Origin: Dryas octopetala | Taxonomy: Eukaryota > Streptophyta > Magnoliopsida > Rosales > Rosaceae | Assembly: GCA_963921425.1 (NCBI GenBank) | Contig: OY992835.1 | Span: 15,934,001 to 15,998,000, forward strand | Direction of reading: 5' to 3' | Length of the DNA stretch: 64,000 nt | Part shown: piece after piece, positions 20,706 through 41,583 of the stretch | Layout: the number at the start of each line of letters is the position of its first letter | Numbering within the stretch: the first letter of the stretch is position 1 | Notes under the pieces: model-generated | The model's database searches: none | Told to the model about the DNA's origin: nothing | Seen by the model: only the letters and a program-made list of their open reading frames with translations | Translations under genes and position numbers: made by a program

Positions 20706-21622
20706 TCAATCCATTATAGTCTCAAATGCTTGGGAATTCTTCTGGCACTTGTTGTAGCAGGAACCAACATACTTGTCCACTCTATCAGTACCTGCAGCAT
20801 TCATCAAATTTAACAAAAAAACTTAATGATCTAGGAAAAAAATACATATATATATGTACACACGTAGATGTTTTCAAACATGTTTAGAGAGATGCATAGT
20901 AGACCTAATCAAATTAAATTACCTGAATGAATATCAGTTAATTGGGCAGTAGTGATGGAATTGTAAGCACACCCGGCAGTACATTGATAAAGGTACTTTT
21001 GCGGCGTTTGCATGTTGCATTTGGCCATGCAAAAAACGAAGCAAAGGGTAAAACCGGGATGGGGCAGTCGTCGTCGGGGAATGGGAAAGGGACGTACTAC
21101 GGGGCCTGGACGAGGAAGAACCTTCCCCCTGCGGGGGGAGGGACGCCCTCGCCCAATGCCCCTATTGATAATTTTACTCCTGGTGCTGCTGCGGCTGCCT
21201 TGTTTGTCACGGCATTTAAAAGCACATGAACTAACACAAATGCCTTGCTGATTAGTAGCAGGGGATGCACCTGGTGTTGGTGGTGGTACATCATCAGTAC
21301 CGGCAGGAGGAGGAGGAATAAGGGTACTAGGGTCCTTGTCAGCGTCGTCGCCTAATGGAGGTAGTGGAGTACCAGGAGGAATAAGGATACCAAGGTGGTT
21401 AAACAGAGGTAGTAGTGGAGTGGAAGGGATTGGATTATAAGGAAGGTGGGATTGGACTAATTGGGGAGTTGGGATTGGACTAATTGGAGGGGTAGGTGGA
21501 CTTGGAGAAGGTAAGTTGATATTTTGAGCTTGCACTGCTTGAATTGCTGCTGCTATTGGTACCACAAGTACCATAACCATGAACACCATCATGTTTGCTT
21601 CCATGGCTGCCCCTGTTCTCAT
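20706..21622 (-). CDS. Secreted proline-rich, ten-cysteine protein (gene D)
   Basis: Exons 21622-20923 and 20791-20706 join in phase 1 (donor CAG/GTAATT, acceptor CTGCAG/GT) and give 261 residues. A second ATG at 21604 (MEANMMVF) would also give a good signal peptide; cleavage is likely near VQAQ (residue 33). Residues 34-125 are proline-rich. Cysteines are at 129, 133, 137, 194, 198, 202, 214, 218, 245 and 249, the cluster's plan. The loop between cysteines 3 and 4 has 56 residues, rich in Arg, Pro and Gly (RGKVLPRPGPVVRPFPIPRR), where gene A has 10 and gene B 83. Upstream sequence at 21770-21900 shares blocks (CCGGCCCTTTGATTCAGAA and GAATTGCAAGATT) with the gene B promoter, so this is a dispersed copy of the same ancestral gene. 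Function unknown. Confidence 0.83.
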
Positions 21623-22466
21623 TCTCTATGATCGGATTATTATGAGAGCAAAGCTTGAGTCATATATGTGTCTGTGTGTGTGGAAATAACTTTAATTAAG
21701 ATGATGATGATGAGCACATAATTGTGGCGGAAATTACTAGCAACTAGTAATTAGTACCATCTAATTTGGCTACCAATCCGGCCCTTTGATTCAGAAACAG
21801 AGGAGCTTCTTGGAAACTAGATCTTGGAAACCAATGACAGAAATCAATTAAATTGGTGATCTGTTCATTATGAATTGCAAGATTTGTATTAACACCTGTA
21901 CAACATTTCATTATTCTACAGCATTGATAATATCACTCCCTCAGCCCAAGGAATTGACAAATTAGTCTAATTAATTGGTGTAACTAATTGAACTACTCTA
22001 ATGTCTTTTATTTATTTGAATTGAGTGCATAAAACAAATTATACTGCCCTTCCAACAACTCTGATGTATTATGAACAAAATTGGCGTTTCGCAAAAAATT
22101 TAATAAATTTGTGTTCTAAATAAAATAAAAAGAAGCATTTCCATACTTTTATTATTTTGAACATAAAAATCAGGAATATAGGGGAAAAAAGAAATGGTAA
22201 TTTGCAGGCCGAAGCAGTATAGCATGGCCGCTTACAGGTCCTGCTTTTATACAATCAATCCACCTCTCTTACACGTTCTGCAAAGCCACAAACTAAAATT
22301 CACCCAAAAAAAACATTCCTCAGGTGAAAACGAGCAGAGCAGAAGAGGCACCGGAATCAGATGAAAAACAAAATGGGAGTGATTTTAGTTGGAACAGGAG
22401 GAACAAAAAAAATGCCAAAAATGTAGAACTTTCTTCAGCAAAAAGCTCCAGTAGCCTGAGAAAAAC
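21623..22466. other. Promoter flank of gene D and 3' flank of hexokinase
   Basis: 21770-21910 shares order and sequence with the gene B upstream region, in the orientation expected for gene D. From about 22260 the sequence is probably the hexokinase 3' untranslated region. No other gene seen. Confidence 0.5.
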
Positions 22467-26412
<3,946 letters not shown>

Positions 26413-27564
26413 TGTCAGTGGATTTGGATTCGTTCGTTTGATTGGGATTGGATTGGAGCTGTTCGTGGAGATTGCGCAAAATGGAATGATGAGAAGGAAA
26501 AGAAATTCTCTGTTTGTAGTTTGTTTGTTTGAATGGGAAAAATGGGAATTGGAGGAAGTTTGATGAGTAAGCCACAAATGCTGAAATACAATTGGAAATT
26601 CAGAGATAATTACAATTACCCAAAGAAAATAAATAGTGGGAGCTATCTACTCTCACATTATAAGTTATAACAAGAATTTTAATTACAATTACAATAATAC
26701 CCGTTTAGAACAAAATTACTCAAAAGTCAAAACAAACAAGCAAAAGTTCTTTCTTTTTTTTTAAGAACAAAAAAATTTAAGAGTTTAAGGAGTGTCCCAA
26801 CTTGGATTTTATTGAATTTTAAAAGGAACAGTGATAGAGATCCAAAATTTGGATATTTCAATTTTAAATCTCAAATGATGTGTCAGTACTTTATTAATTT
26901 CACCTAAATAATTATTAATTTTATAATAAGAAAAACACTGACATGTATATAAGTTTGGTATCATTAGCATTATTGTTTTAAAAGCTTAATGAATTTTAAG
27001 TGTCTTCAACTTAGATTTTATTAAAATTTGAGTCGAGGACACCCTCTAAAGGTCCGTTTAGGATTTTGGATGTTAAATTTAATTTGCTCAATTTGACATT
27101 GGAAATATCAATTCCTTATGTTGATAATTTGGTTGTAAGAATAAGAGAGATACTTTAAGCAAAAATGTTCTTCCAAAACTACTTATTTTCTTAAATAATT
27201 TCTTTGTGAATTTTATTAATATAAAAAATGAATTAAGCAAATTTACATATAAAGTTCTAATTAAAATTTAGTTTTTTATTTTATTTTGTAATGAGTATAA
27301 ATTGGAATTGGATGAGTTGATGAATTAAAAGGGTGCAAATAAAATTAACCATGAACTTATCCGCATTTTCTGTCTTTCTCCATATATTTTTGGCCAAAAA
27401 ATGAGACGTTTTTTCTGTTTGATGAGAGATTGTAATATTTTTTTTACTTTAATTTTTAGGTCAAAATTATTAATTTATTTATCTAGTAGAACAACCAATT
27501 GCATTATTAAGTTTCAGGACAAAATTTATCGGTAACTACATTTACAGTTACAAGTTATAACATT
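26413..27564. other. Hexokinase promoter and AT-rich spacer
   Basis: 26413-26580 is probably the hexokinase 5' untranslated region and core promoter. The rest is AT-rich with no gene signal; 26880-27060 holds two related blocks (CTTAAT/ATTTTATT with GAGTGTCC or GAGGACACC) that may be remnants of a repeat. Confidence 0.45.
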
Positions 27565-27935
27565 GAGTTAATTACACTTACACCACATAAGGTTTATCGT
27601 CTTTTCACATACATCCCCTAGAGTTTCAATAATTACACATACTCTCTGAAGTTTCAAAACTATTGCATATAACCCCCTACAAGAGAAAAAATAAATAAAT
27701 AAACAAAACAAAAAATATTTGTATTGAGATTCTACCTTACACCTTGAGTAATCTTATTAGGCCATTTACCCCTTAGCATGCATTTTTGCATAATTTCTCA
27801 TCATTTTTTATCTCACTATAGGGGGTTATTTGCAACAGTTTTGAAACCTCAGGGGGTGTATGTGTAATTATTGAAACCTCATGGGGTATATGTGAAAAGA
27901 CGATAAACTTCAGGGGATGTAAGTATAATTAACTC
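27565..27935. mobile_element. Mutator-type MITE, copy 1
   Basis: 371 bp. Inverted ends GAGTTAATTACACTTACA and GAGTTAATTATACTTACA extend inward over about 120 bp (AGGTTTATCGTCTTTTCACA, TTTCAATAATTACACATAC, GGGGTTAT). The flanks carry a 9-10 bp direct repeat (T)TATAACATT on both sides. Non-coding. Confidence 0.85.
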
Positions 27936-28675
27936 TTATAACATTGCATCTATATTATTTATTATTAACAAAAAAAATTCTAATTTTAAATCTTGAACAA
28001 ATAAATTCCCTAAAACACAATATAAAAAAGCTAAATAAATTCCACAAATATTAAAATTTAAGAAGAAAATAAAAAAACTAATTTAGCAATAAATGCAGAT
28101 GCAATTGTTGAGCACTCGGCGGTCTAATTTATGTTGACAAACATGCTTAATGTACACGAATTGTCTTTTAATTTAATTATATTATTAATTGTATTTATGA
28201 TTAAGATTCTTTATCATCTGATATTAGGAAGTATTTTTTCTTCAAATTGCACATTTTTCACTTTTCACTCCTATAATTATATTTATGGGATTTTTTTTAA
28301 GTCTAAAACGAAAAAGCTCATGATCGGCCGGTCCACTTACAAAAATACAGTGACAGGCCGGTTCACTTAAATGAGTCGAGCGCTCGGCAATTGCCACAGT
28401 TAAATAGTGACACTCATTGTCACTATGCGATAGTAACTACTTAAATTATATAAAACACCTGTGTAAAACTATTACTAATTGTCACTGTGCAAAAAAATAA
28501 AAAATACGTCGAGCACTCGGCACAACAAACATAGAAAAAAATATAATGTGAGCTTTATTTGTATAAAATAGACCTATTTATCATTACAATTTTTCAGATG
28601 AGTTTAATTATTGTTAAGAGTCTAAAAGTGAACTTTAGAATCATTATCTGTTATATAACTTATATGAGTTAATTA

Positions 28676-29033
28676 CACTTACACCCCCTGAGGTTTATCG
28701 GCTTTTTACATACACCCCTTGGTGTTTCAATAATTACACATACACCCCTTGAGGTTTTAAAACTGTTACATATAACCCCCTATAGTGAGACGAAAATGAT
28801 GAGAAATTATGCAAAAAAGCATGCTAAGGGATTAAATAGCCTAATAAGATTATTCAAGGTGTAAGGTCCAACTTGAATACAAATATTTTTTATTTATTTA
28901 TTTATTTATTTTCTTGTAGGGGGTTATATGCAATAGTTTTAAAACCTCAGGGGATGTATGTGTAATTATTAAAATCTCAGTAGGTGTATGTGAAAAGACG
29001 ATAAACCTCAGAGGGTGTAAGTATAATTAACTC
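28676..29033. mobile_element. Mutator-type MITE, copy 2
   Basis: 358 bp, same family as the element at 27565 but with the inner part in the opposite orientation. It is flanked by a perfect 9-bp direct repeat AACTTATAT. Ends GAGTTAATTACACTTACACC, about 120 bp of inverted repeat. A short TTTA/TTTAT run (about 28889-28910) lies in its middle. Confidence 0.87.
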
Positions 29034-30500
29034 AACTTATATTTATAAGACTGAACGGAAGCATAAGACAAATAATATCAACGTTTTGGTTTGGCCCATT
29101 TGATTGTGGTAAATGAGCCAACAATGCAGCCTCCAAGTTTGGCATTTGATGTCTGACTAAGAAGAAAAAGTGCATGGCATTAGGTTCAAACCCAACAAGG
29201 CACTTGAAATTAATGTCTTATAAATTAAAAAATAGTATGAAATTGCTACGTATATTATATATATACATTATATTTTTACATAATTAGTATAAATGATATG
29301 ACATATTCTCTAATTAGCATTATAATCCTAAATAGATTTATAAAAGTAGTTGATAAACAATTCAGTTGGAAAGGCAATAGAGTTTGCCCCTATGTACTAA
29401 GTTTGATGTTATCTTTTTCTAAATTTATAAAAATTTTGCTATATTTAGAGAAGGAACTTCCTAAGAGGATTTCTTTTGATAAAAACCAAAAGTGATCGGA
29501 GGTGGACCCAATCTTCAATGTTATTTAATAATCTGAACTGTCTATTTAACTAAATCGAAATCATTTAATTATTCAACTTTGACCAAATAAATAAACAAAT
29601 TAAAACCATCACAAAGATAATCAAATGGTCAAATAATTTTTCAATTTTGTTAATTTTTTACATAAATAATTTTTAAATATAGATGTAAAATTAGATATTG
29701 CAGACTATTTGTTCACAATGGAAGATAACCCAAACAATGCCATCTCTTTTGGTTATCGTCAAAATGCCCTTAAGATGCTCCTCCTTCATCTTATATCTAC
29801 AACTATAGTTTAATTATTATAGTTAATGATTGATCAGTGCACTTTTACACTTGCTTTGATAAAATAACTCATCTAATGGTTTCACTATCCGACGGTAATA
29901 ACAATAGTTACTGCAAAACGATAACAATATTGAAAAAACATGCCGAACATTCAGTTCATTAGACAACGTACCGGTCTAGCACCGCGTATGTGTATATGGC
30001 CTACCTATTAGGAAAAATCTATTTTCACATTCAATATTTCTGTTACTTTTGTGACATGTCAGGGCTAACCTAATATTAGAGCTCAAAAAAGAAAACATTT
30101 TTACACATTTTGCACTTATCTTCATCGCCAATTGTCTTACTTTTGTGCAATACCCATTTCTTAAATTTTTGAAATACTAATTTTTTATTTAATTTAATTG
30201 TATATACTAGATTATTTTTTTAATTAAATTCATGGCTGATTATATATGACATTAGTATTAGGTTTTAAAAATAGAAAATAATAGACCAATATTATGTAAC
30301 ATGAAATTGTTACAATATTATTGGACTTTAGTTAGAATTTTAAAAGTTATAAGGCAATCAGTAAATTATAAAATTTAAGAACCTAAATAAAAGTCTCCCA
30401 ATAAACAATTGTACTTAAAATAAGTCTATTTCTTATTAAAAAAAAAAAAAACGAGTTTGATTTGTTTGTGTTACAAGAGGAAATGAGTTTAATTTAAACG
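29034..30500. other. AT-rich spacer with a decayed repeat
   Basis: 29490-29710 carries the inner block seen in the fold-back MITEs (CTAAATCGAAATCATTTAA, TTTGACCAAATAAATAAAC, AATTTTGTTAATTTTTTACA) without recognisable ends, so it looks like an old copy. No gene found. Confidence 0.45.
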
Positions 30501-30679
30501 CCAAATTTTTCGGGTTCGAGCCGGGCTCGAGATTGAATTATAGGAACCCAATAGGGCTTTCGGACCAGGTCGGGCTGGGCTTAGGCTTTAATACACAAGC
30601 CCAAGGCCCGCCCAGAATGGGCCCAAAGTCTGTTTAGATACATATATATCTTCAAAAAAAAATAATAGGATTTTGGCTA

Positions 30680-30750
30680 TGTTGTGATTTGAACATGTGA
30701 TCTCACATAACAAGCTTCAACTCTTAACCAACTGAGCTAACTAGTTTATT
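30680..30750 (-). repeat. tRNA-like sequence, left arm
   Basis: On the minus strand it has a box-A-like TAGCTCAGTTGGTTA followed about 35 bp later by a box-B-like TGTTCAAATCA. The acceptor stem does not close and no anticodon can be assigned, so this is tRNA-derived repeat sequence and not a working tRNA gene. Confidence 0.5.
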
Positions 30751-30989
30751 TGTCAAATTTGTGAATCATAACATATTTAATAGCTCTTTCGTTTGTTTAC
30801 TTCAATAAATTATTAATATGTTTATTAAGTTATTATATAATACTATTATGTTAGTAATAGTGTAATACCATAAATAATAAACTTTTAAAATTATATACAA
30901 TATTACAACTATAATAAAACATAAATGTATATATGTTTTATTATATATTTAATTACATATTTTTATAAACAAACGATGCAATTGTGTTT

Positions 30990-31570
30990 TCAACGATCCG
31001 AACCGTTCAAATTTTAGTTTCTCACTCAAAGATAATTCGTGCAAAAAATTAGCTCAATCGTAGATGTAAAAGTGACATAACTGTGGTCGAATTAATGAAC
31101 GATCGTGATTTTTCTAATGATGATCAAATGGGTGGATGAATTTCGATTTGGCCGATTTTTCGTAATGATGATCTTTGACTATGAAGATAGAAAATGAACG
31201 GGTCAGATTGTTGAAATCACATTGTGGTCTTCATAATTTATGGAAACGACAAGGTTTCAATGGGAAAGTTATTATAATTATACTCTTCAAGTGTATTTAT
31301 ATGTAAAAGCTCATATATCGATCGTGTTTTCGACGATCTAAACCGTTCAAACTTTAGTTTCCCACTCAAAAAGAATCCTTGCAAAAAATTAGCTCAATCG
31401 GAGATGTAAAAGTCACGTAATGATAATCGAATTAATGAATGATCGTGGTTTTTCTAATGATAATCGAACATTCGAACGGGTAGATGAATTCCTATTTGGC
31501 CGATTTTTTGTAAAGATGATCTTTGACTATCAACATATAAAATGAACAGTTCAGATTGTTGAATTAATGA
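30990..31570. repeat. Two tandem copies of a shared MITE block
   Basis: The copies at 30990-31220 and 31320-31570 match over most of their length: GATC-(G/T)AACCGTTCAAA, TTTAGTTTC-CACTCAAA, CTTGCAAAAAATTAGCTCAATCG, and AAAATGAAC-G-TCAGATTGTT. They lie in the same orientation in the loop of the fold-back element. Confidence 0.7.
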
Positions 31571-31836
31571 ACGATCGTGGTTTAATAACTTTAATTATAC
31601 TTGTATTATAAAAGTTTATTATAATAACTTTAATAACTATAGTTGTAAATTTGTAATGTTGTATATAATTTTAAAAGTTTATTATTTATGGTATTACATA
31701 GTTTACACTATTACTATTTACTAACATTATATGATTATAGTATTATAATATAACTTAATAAGCATATTAATAATTTATTAGAGAATACAAACGAAAAACC
31801 TATTAAATATGTTTTGATTCACTAATTAAACAAATA

Positions 31837-31905
31837 AAGTAGTTAGCTCAATTGGTTGAGAGTTGAAGTTTGTTCCATGAGGTCTCATGTTTGACTCACA
31901 ATATA
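31837..31905 (+). repeat. tRNA-like sequence, right arm
   Basis: Inverted partner of the left-arm copy: TTAGCTCAATTGGTTGAGAG followed by GTCTCATGTTTGACTC. Its box B is more decayed than in the left copy. Confidence 0.5.
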
Positions 31906-32105
31906 GTCATAATCCTATATTTTTTTATTGAAAATATATTGTGTGTAAATGAACTTTGGGCTGGGCTGAAGCGTGCCAGGCTTTTGACGGCCCGTGGGCT
32001 TCAAGGAAATGACCCAAGCCCAGTTCAATGACTATTTGGGCCGGCCCAACCCAGCCCAAATTTCGGGCCAGATCGGACCTTAGGTTTTTGGTGACCCCTA
32101 GTTCG

Positions 32106-33368
32106 TAATATGTTCCGTCCACGAGTATAACAGTGTTATAATTTCCTTAAGGAAAAAATGTCCAATTTCAAAGTGAGAAGTCTCATAATATACGGTCGAT
32201 CTACTAGAGAGAGTGAGTGTGACCCCGGATGGTGGGGCCAGGGAGGGGTGGGTGAAAAGGAATTATATGTTATAATTTGATAATTTGGATCTGTATCTGA
32301 AACATTAATTATTGAAACATTGTAATTTCAGAATTGTTGAAACATTAATTATGGTTATTATAAAATTGAGGGTGCACAACAATCAATATTTTAGATACAT
32401 TACTCTGAAAAGAACATCACACATGAATTTCGTGTAAAAGAAAAACATCATGTTTGTATAATATTTTACATAAAAAACTCGTGTTTGTACGATTACCAGT
32501 AACAAGAATATTACTTACTGAAAATACTAATGTTATGATCGAACTATTAGTTGTGAATTAATATAAAATTAATTAAATACATGCCCGTAGTCATATTTTT
32601 TTGTACAATATTTTATTATCATTGTAAATGTGGGACTTATAAACTCAGTCATTTTCATATACTTTTAGTCAATATTTTTATTGCCTGCAAAATTAATAAT
32701 CAAACTAAAATATGAAGTGGGCTCCAAGCTTTATGGAAGCTCTCTATAAGTGTTATATATATATATATTATGAAATATACTAGAGAGAGAGAGAGAGATG
32801 CTCAATAATACCATTACAAAGCATATAATGTACAAAGGATGGGGCAACAGTAATCACACCCAAACTAAAACTCAAGCAAGATCCTAACCCAGTGTACATT
32901 AAGAAGATTACAGAGCCGGCTACACAATCCCCACCACTGCTATGAAAAGAAGACATTAGGGACTTATTATCTTCTTTTTCTTTTTCTTTTTTCCTGGAAC
33001 TGGAGAAAAGGACACTTTGCCACACCCACCAGACAACAAAAATAGAAACCTATGACTATCTGCAGAAGTTCAGCGAGCATCTGAATAAATTTTCTTTAGA
33101 GCATCCAAAGCTCAAAACTTCAGCAGATCAGTGTAACTCACAAGTTCTTAAAAAAAAAAAAAAAAAAAAAAAAATTGTACAGAGTCATGGTCTTCAGTTC
33201 GAACCGCTTCATATGCATTTCACGAGGTTGTATGCATGAGCATGCCTGAAAAAGAATGAAATGAAAGCCAGCAATAAAAGGAACACTTACCCGAGCTGCT
33301 GGCTTTCTGTCTCTCTCATTCGAGTCCCACATAATTTCACAGCCAAATTTTACATAAATTCAACTTGC
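32106..33368. other. Spacer and poly(A) polymerase 3' flank
   Basis: AT-rich, with (GA)n at 32782-32797 and an A-run at 33149-33173. The part from about 32800 may hold the polymerase's 3' untranslated region or its polyadenylation sites. No other gene signal. Confidence 0.45.
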
Positions 33369-38021
<4,653 letters not shown>

Positions 38022-39065
38022 CTCAGCATCTCCCAAAAAAAAAAAACTGAAAAAATACGATCTTTCGATCAAAGGAAATAAAACAAAAACAAGGATTTCA
38101 AAACCCTAGAATCCTAATAAGCGATCACACGATCCGAAATTGAAATTCAACCCAAATCGCAAACCGGAACCCTAGAATTCAAAGAGATTGAGTACTCTCC
38201 GAGAAGTAGTAGGGAATCCGAATAGATCAAAACTTCAAAACCAGAAGGAAAATTGGGAATTTGGGAATTCAGATCTAACTGAACAAAGCAACACTACCGA
38301 GATTCGAGAATTCTAGAGAAGGAAACAAACCCTAAAACGCGTCTGAAAAAGGGGAGAGGGGGACAGAGAGAGAGAGAAGATATTGGCTGGCGGTCGGTTG
38401 GATTTTTGGTGGGTTTTGATACTTTTTTTTTTCTTTTTTTTTTTTGGTATTGTTGTAGCTCGTCGGTTTAGCATAACGGCGTTACGGTCGTCCGATAAAC
38501 GGCGTTACTGAGGATTTAGCAATAAAGGTAGAAAACGGCGTTACGGTGGGTTTTAATAAAGAAACCAGATGCGCTCCGGATTTGGATTTTGGACACTGGA
38601 AAAGGAGAAACGTTACCTACAAGGAAGCTTTTTGTAGCTTTAACGGATCCTTCAGCTTGTGACACGTGGCGATATAGGATGCCGAAGACAAGCTGATTTT
38701 TCCTTTTTTAACGCATGCTTCGGCCTCTGACACGTGACCCGAATACCCGATAGGGTCCTTGATTACCAGACGGGGCGAGGATCGGAGTGTCAAACCTCGC
38801 CTCGCCTCGCCCCGCCCCACTCTATTGTCATTCCTAAATATAAATATAATTTTATCAATATTATTAGAAGTGGGTACAGACGTACAGTTTAGTTTGGGTT
38901 GGTTTTTGCTTTAAAAATAACACTTTAATCCATCAATAGAAAATCCACTTAGTGATCAATTTGGTTTGGACGGTTTCATTACTTTAACCTCAAACGTTAT
39001 CCAAGTTGAAGCAAAATATTGAAATACACAAACACTTTCATGAGTGTAGTTTGTGTATAAATTCT
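38022..39065. other. Poly(A) polymerase promoter and spacer
   Basis: 38022-38390 is the likely 5' untranslated region and promoter. Three repeats of the type AACGGCGTTAC lie at 38475-38550 in alternating settings. 38630-38815 holds GACACGTGGCG and GACACGTGACC, G-box-like cores. No second gene was seen going the other way. Confidence 0.45.
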
Positions 39066-39067
39066 TC

Positions 39068-39440
39068 ATACCTTGATGCATTATCATTCGTATCATTATG
39101 TATTACTATTCATACCTTATCCCATTATTATACCTTGATGCATTACCATTTGTACCTTAATGCTTTTCTATTTTTACCTTGATGTATTATCATTTGTACA
39201 CTGGCACATTAACATTTGTACTTTAACCATTACAATTTGTACCTCAATGCATTATCATTCTTACCATGATACATTATTATTTGTACATTGACACATTACC
39301 ACACCTTGATCCATTACCATTTGTACATTAATGCATTAACATTTGTACATTGATGCATTACCATTTGTATCATAATGCATTGTCATTTGTACATTGATAC
39401 ATTATCATTTGTACTTTGATGCATTATCATTCACATCATA
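39068..39440. repeat. Degenerate minisatellite, unit about 24 bp
   Basis: About fifteen units of the type TTGATGCATTA(C/T)CATTTGTACC follow one another with 10-25 percent differences. The pyrimidine and purine phases (CATTA, TTTGTAC) stay constant. It is non-coding and lies in gene-free DNA. Confidence 0.8.
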
Positions 39441-41187
39441 AATTGGAATCGATCCCCTATATTCCATTATTCCAATGACATGTGTACTAATCCGTAATGA
39501 AAATTAAAATAAAGAATTGGATTATGATTATGGATTATTCTTTTGTTTACTAACCATATAAGAATAAAAACATAAGTGGGCCCACATGAAATTAGGAATT
39601 CAACTCCTTATTTTGAAGGAATTAGATTCTTGGGTGGGAAGTGGTAATCCAATTCCTTATTTTGGAGGAATTCAATTCCTTATTTTTTTTCTATTATACC
39701 CTCACATTATTAACTAGTATATAAAATAATTTATTTAGAACAAGGGCATTTTAGTAATCAAATGCTCACATGATATTATTTCTACTATGATTTTAGATAG
39801 TTTAGTAAACAGTTTCAATGAGAATACAATTCCTCCTCAATTCAATTTATCCTCAATTTAATTATTCATCAATTCAATTCTTCCTAATCCGTTTACAGAT
39901 TAGTAAACATGCGACAAGAGAATGCAAAGTAATAAAATAACTCAGTTACAAGTAAATGACTAAATCAATAAACTGCCCTTAAAAAACAAAACATAATTAG
40001 AAATAACATAAATCGTGAGCACAATGATATGGTAAATTGTTAATTTAACATGTTGTATATATGCATGTGAAGCTCACGTAAACTAGTATCAAAACTAGGT
40101 TTTTTTTTTTTTTTTTTTGGATCATATCAAAACTAGGTATTAAATATGCATATTAGACAATTTGGGATTGGCTGATGGCTATAACGCAAGTCCAGGCCCA
40201 AGGTCATGGCCTACTATCTTGGTCGTCCAAAATGAGCCCAGAACCTGGCTTGTAAGTAGTTGTGAGTTGTACCAACTCATGGTCTTCAAAAATTTGCAAC
40301 TCTGAATACTAATAGAGAGGTAGCTAGAAAATTTGCAACTTCATCAAAATAACATCCTTATTTGACCAAAAAAGAAAAATTCTCTAATGCACTTCCAGAA
40401 ATTATTAGGCAAATAATGCAATAAGTTGCTAGGTAACCCCCCAATGGACACTACTACCACTAAAAAACCTTACTAATAACTAATTATCCATACCCATTAT
40501 CTCTTCATAATTTTGTGCTTAACTCACGCGACCAATGGCTCTTCACAATCCTATTCTTACCAATGATCTCAATTCCCAACCAAAATTATCAAATTTATTT
40601 TAATTAATATTAATATGATCCGAAACTCTTCTTCTATATAGAAAGTTATTGTGGTCCTTGTGGAACGTTATGCGTTCAATTATGAATTTATGACTGGCTT
40701 TTATTAGCCAAGCATTGGAGAAGAATATAAGATCCATACTATTTCAGGCACCTTAATTTCCATCATGTGACAGCCTATAGGAAAAACAAAACAAAAAGAA
40801 AAAAACTGACAGCAAGATCTGCGTTCAAATTTTTTTGAAGAAACTCTTTTTCAAATTGAGAACATGCATCTACCATGTAGCCATCTCATGCCATCTCACG
40901 CGAATGCAAACAAATATGAAGAAAAAAATAAATCTTTCAATATTCAAGAGTCTGAAATCGTCCGCATGACATGACATGTCAAGGAGTATAGTAAAGAATT
41001 TTCCTTTCTTTTTTTGGCCATGTAAAGAATTTTCCTTTCTAATCAGCTAAAGATGCCACAATCAATGGCAGATTGCCATTTTTATCAGTCTAAAATTTAG
41101 GTAGCTAACTTTGTATATCCCAAATATCAGGAAAAAATTCAAAACCCAACATTTATGGAATTTCAAATCCCAAGATTCCCCCCCATT

Positions 41188-41190
<3 letters not shown>
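39441..41190. other. AT-rich spacer with possible decayed TIR element
   Basis: 39470-39910 contains GGATTATT..TTGTTTACTAA at one side and TTAGTAAACATG preceded by AATCCGTTTACAGATTAG at the other, with GGAATT-CAA(C/T)TCCTTATTTT repeated inside. This may be an old non-autonomous element. 40080-41190 is plain spacer; a T-run lies at 40101-40118. Confidence 0.4.

Positions 41191-41255
<65 letters not shown>
41191..41255 (+). repeat. (CT)n microsatellite upstream of the IQD gene
   Basis: About 32 CT units, uninterrupted up to 41254. It lies about 385 bp upstream of the candidate TATA box at 41576. Confidence 0.9.
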
Positions 41256-41259
<4 letters not shown>

Positions 41260-41575
41260 TTCTTAATAAGCAATGGCTGCACCTCCCAAATGGGTTCATC
41301 AGATCTACTTGATCAGCACTCATTTGGGAAACACCCCATTTCAACCAAAGCACACTGTTTCAGAGATTTTAAGCAGAAAGAATGGCAGAGCCTACTGAGT
41401 TGATAAGAATCGTGGAGGAGGGTCAGTGAGTGAGTGAGAAAATTTCTCCTCTGGAATCAATCACTGTGGGGAGAAGATACGGAAACTGAAAGATCTTCTC
41501 CACCTCCCAACCCCAAGAAAGAAAGCGAAGTCTCAGCCTTTTTCGGCTCACTCTCTTTGGGACAAAAAGGGAAGC

Positions 41576-41583
41576 TATAAAAA
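41576..41583 (+). promoter_or_regulatory. Candidate TATA box of the IQD gene
   Basis: TATAAAAA in the context AAGCTATAAAAAGGACTCC. If used, the leader before the ATG at 42891 would be about 1.28 kb. That suggests a 5'-untranslated intron, possibly from near 42060 (AAG/GTGGGG) to 42850 (CTCTCCAG); this is an inference. Confidence 0.4.

Larger units (their letters stand above)
30510..32105. mobile_element. Long fold-back element with tRNA-like arms
   Basis: The left arm (about 30510-30915) and right arm (about 31650-32105) are inverted copies of about 400 bp. From the outside inwards both contain a block rich in GGGCTGGG/GGCCC, then the tRNA-like stretch (GTTAGCTCA-TTGGTT-AGAGTTGAAG), then an AT-rich block (TTTATTATTTATGGTATTACA). 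The right end reads TAGGGGTCACCAAAAACC inward; the matching left end is decayed. Between the arms are two direct copies of the block seen in other MITEs (30990-31220 and 31320-31570). No coding frame. Possibly a hAT-like or composite element. Confidence 0.65.

Noticed and set aside
30680-30750. A functional tRNA gene
   Set aside because: Only box-like stretches match; stems do not close and an inverted copy at 31837 is equally decayed.
39068-39440. CRISPR-like look of regular repeats
   Set aside because: Units are contiguous and diverged with no unique spacers, and the DNA is plant nuclear; it is a minisatellite.
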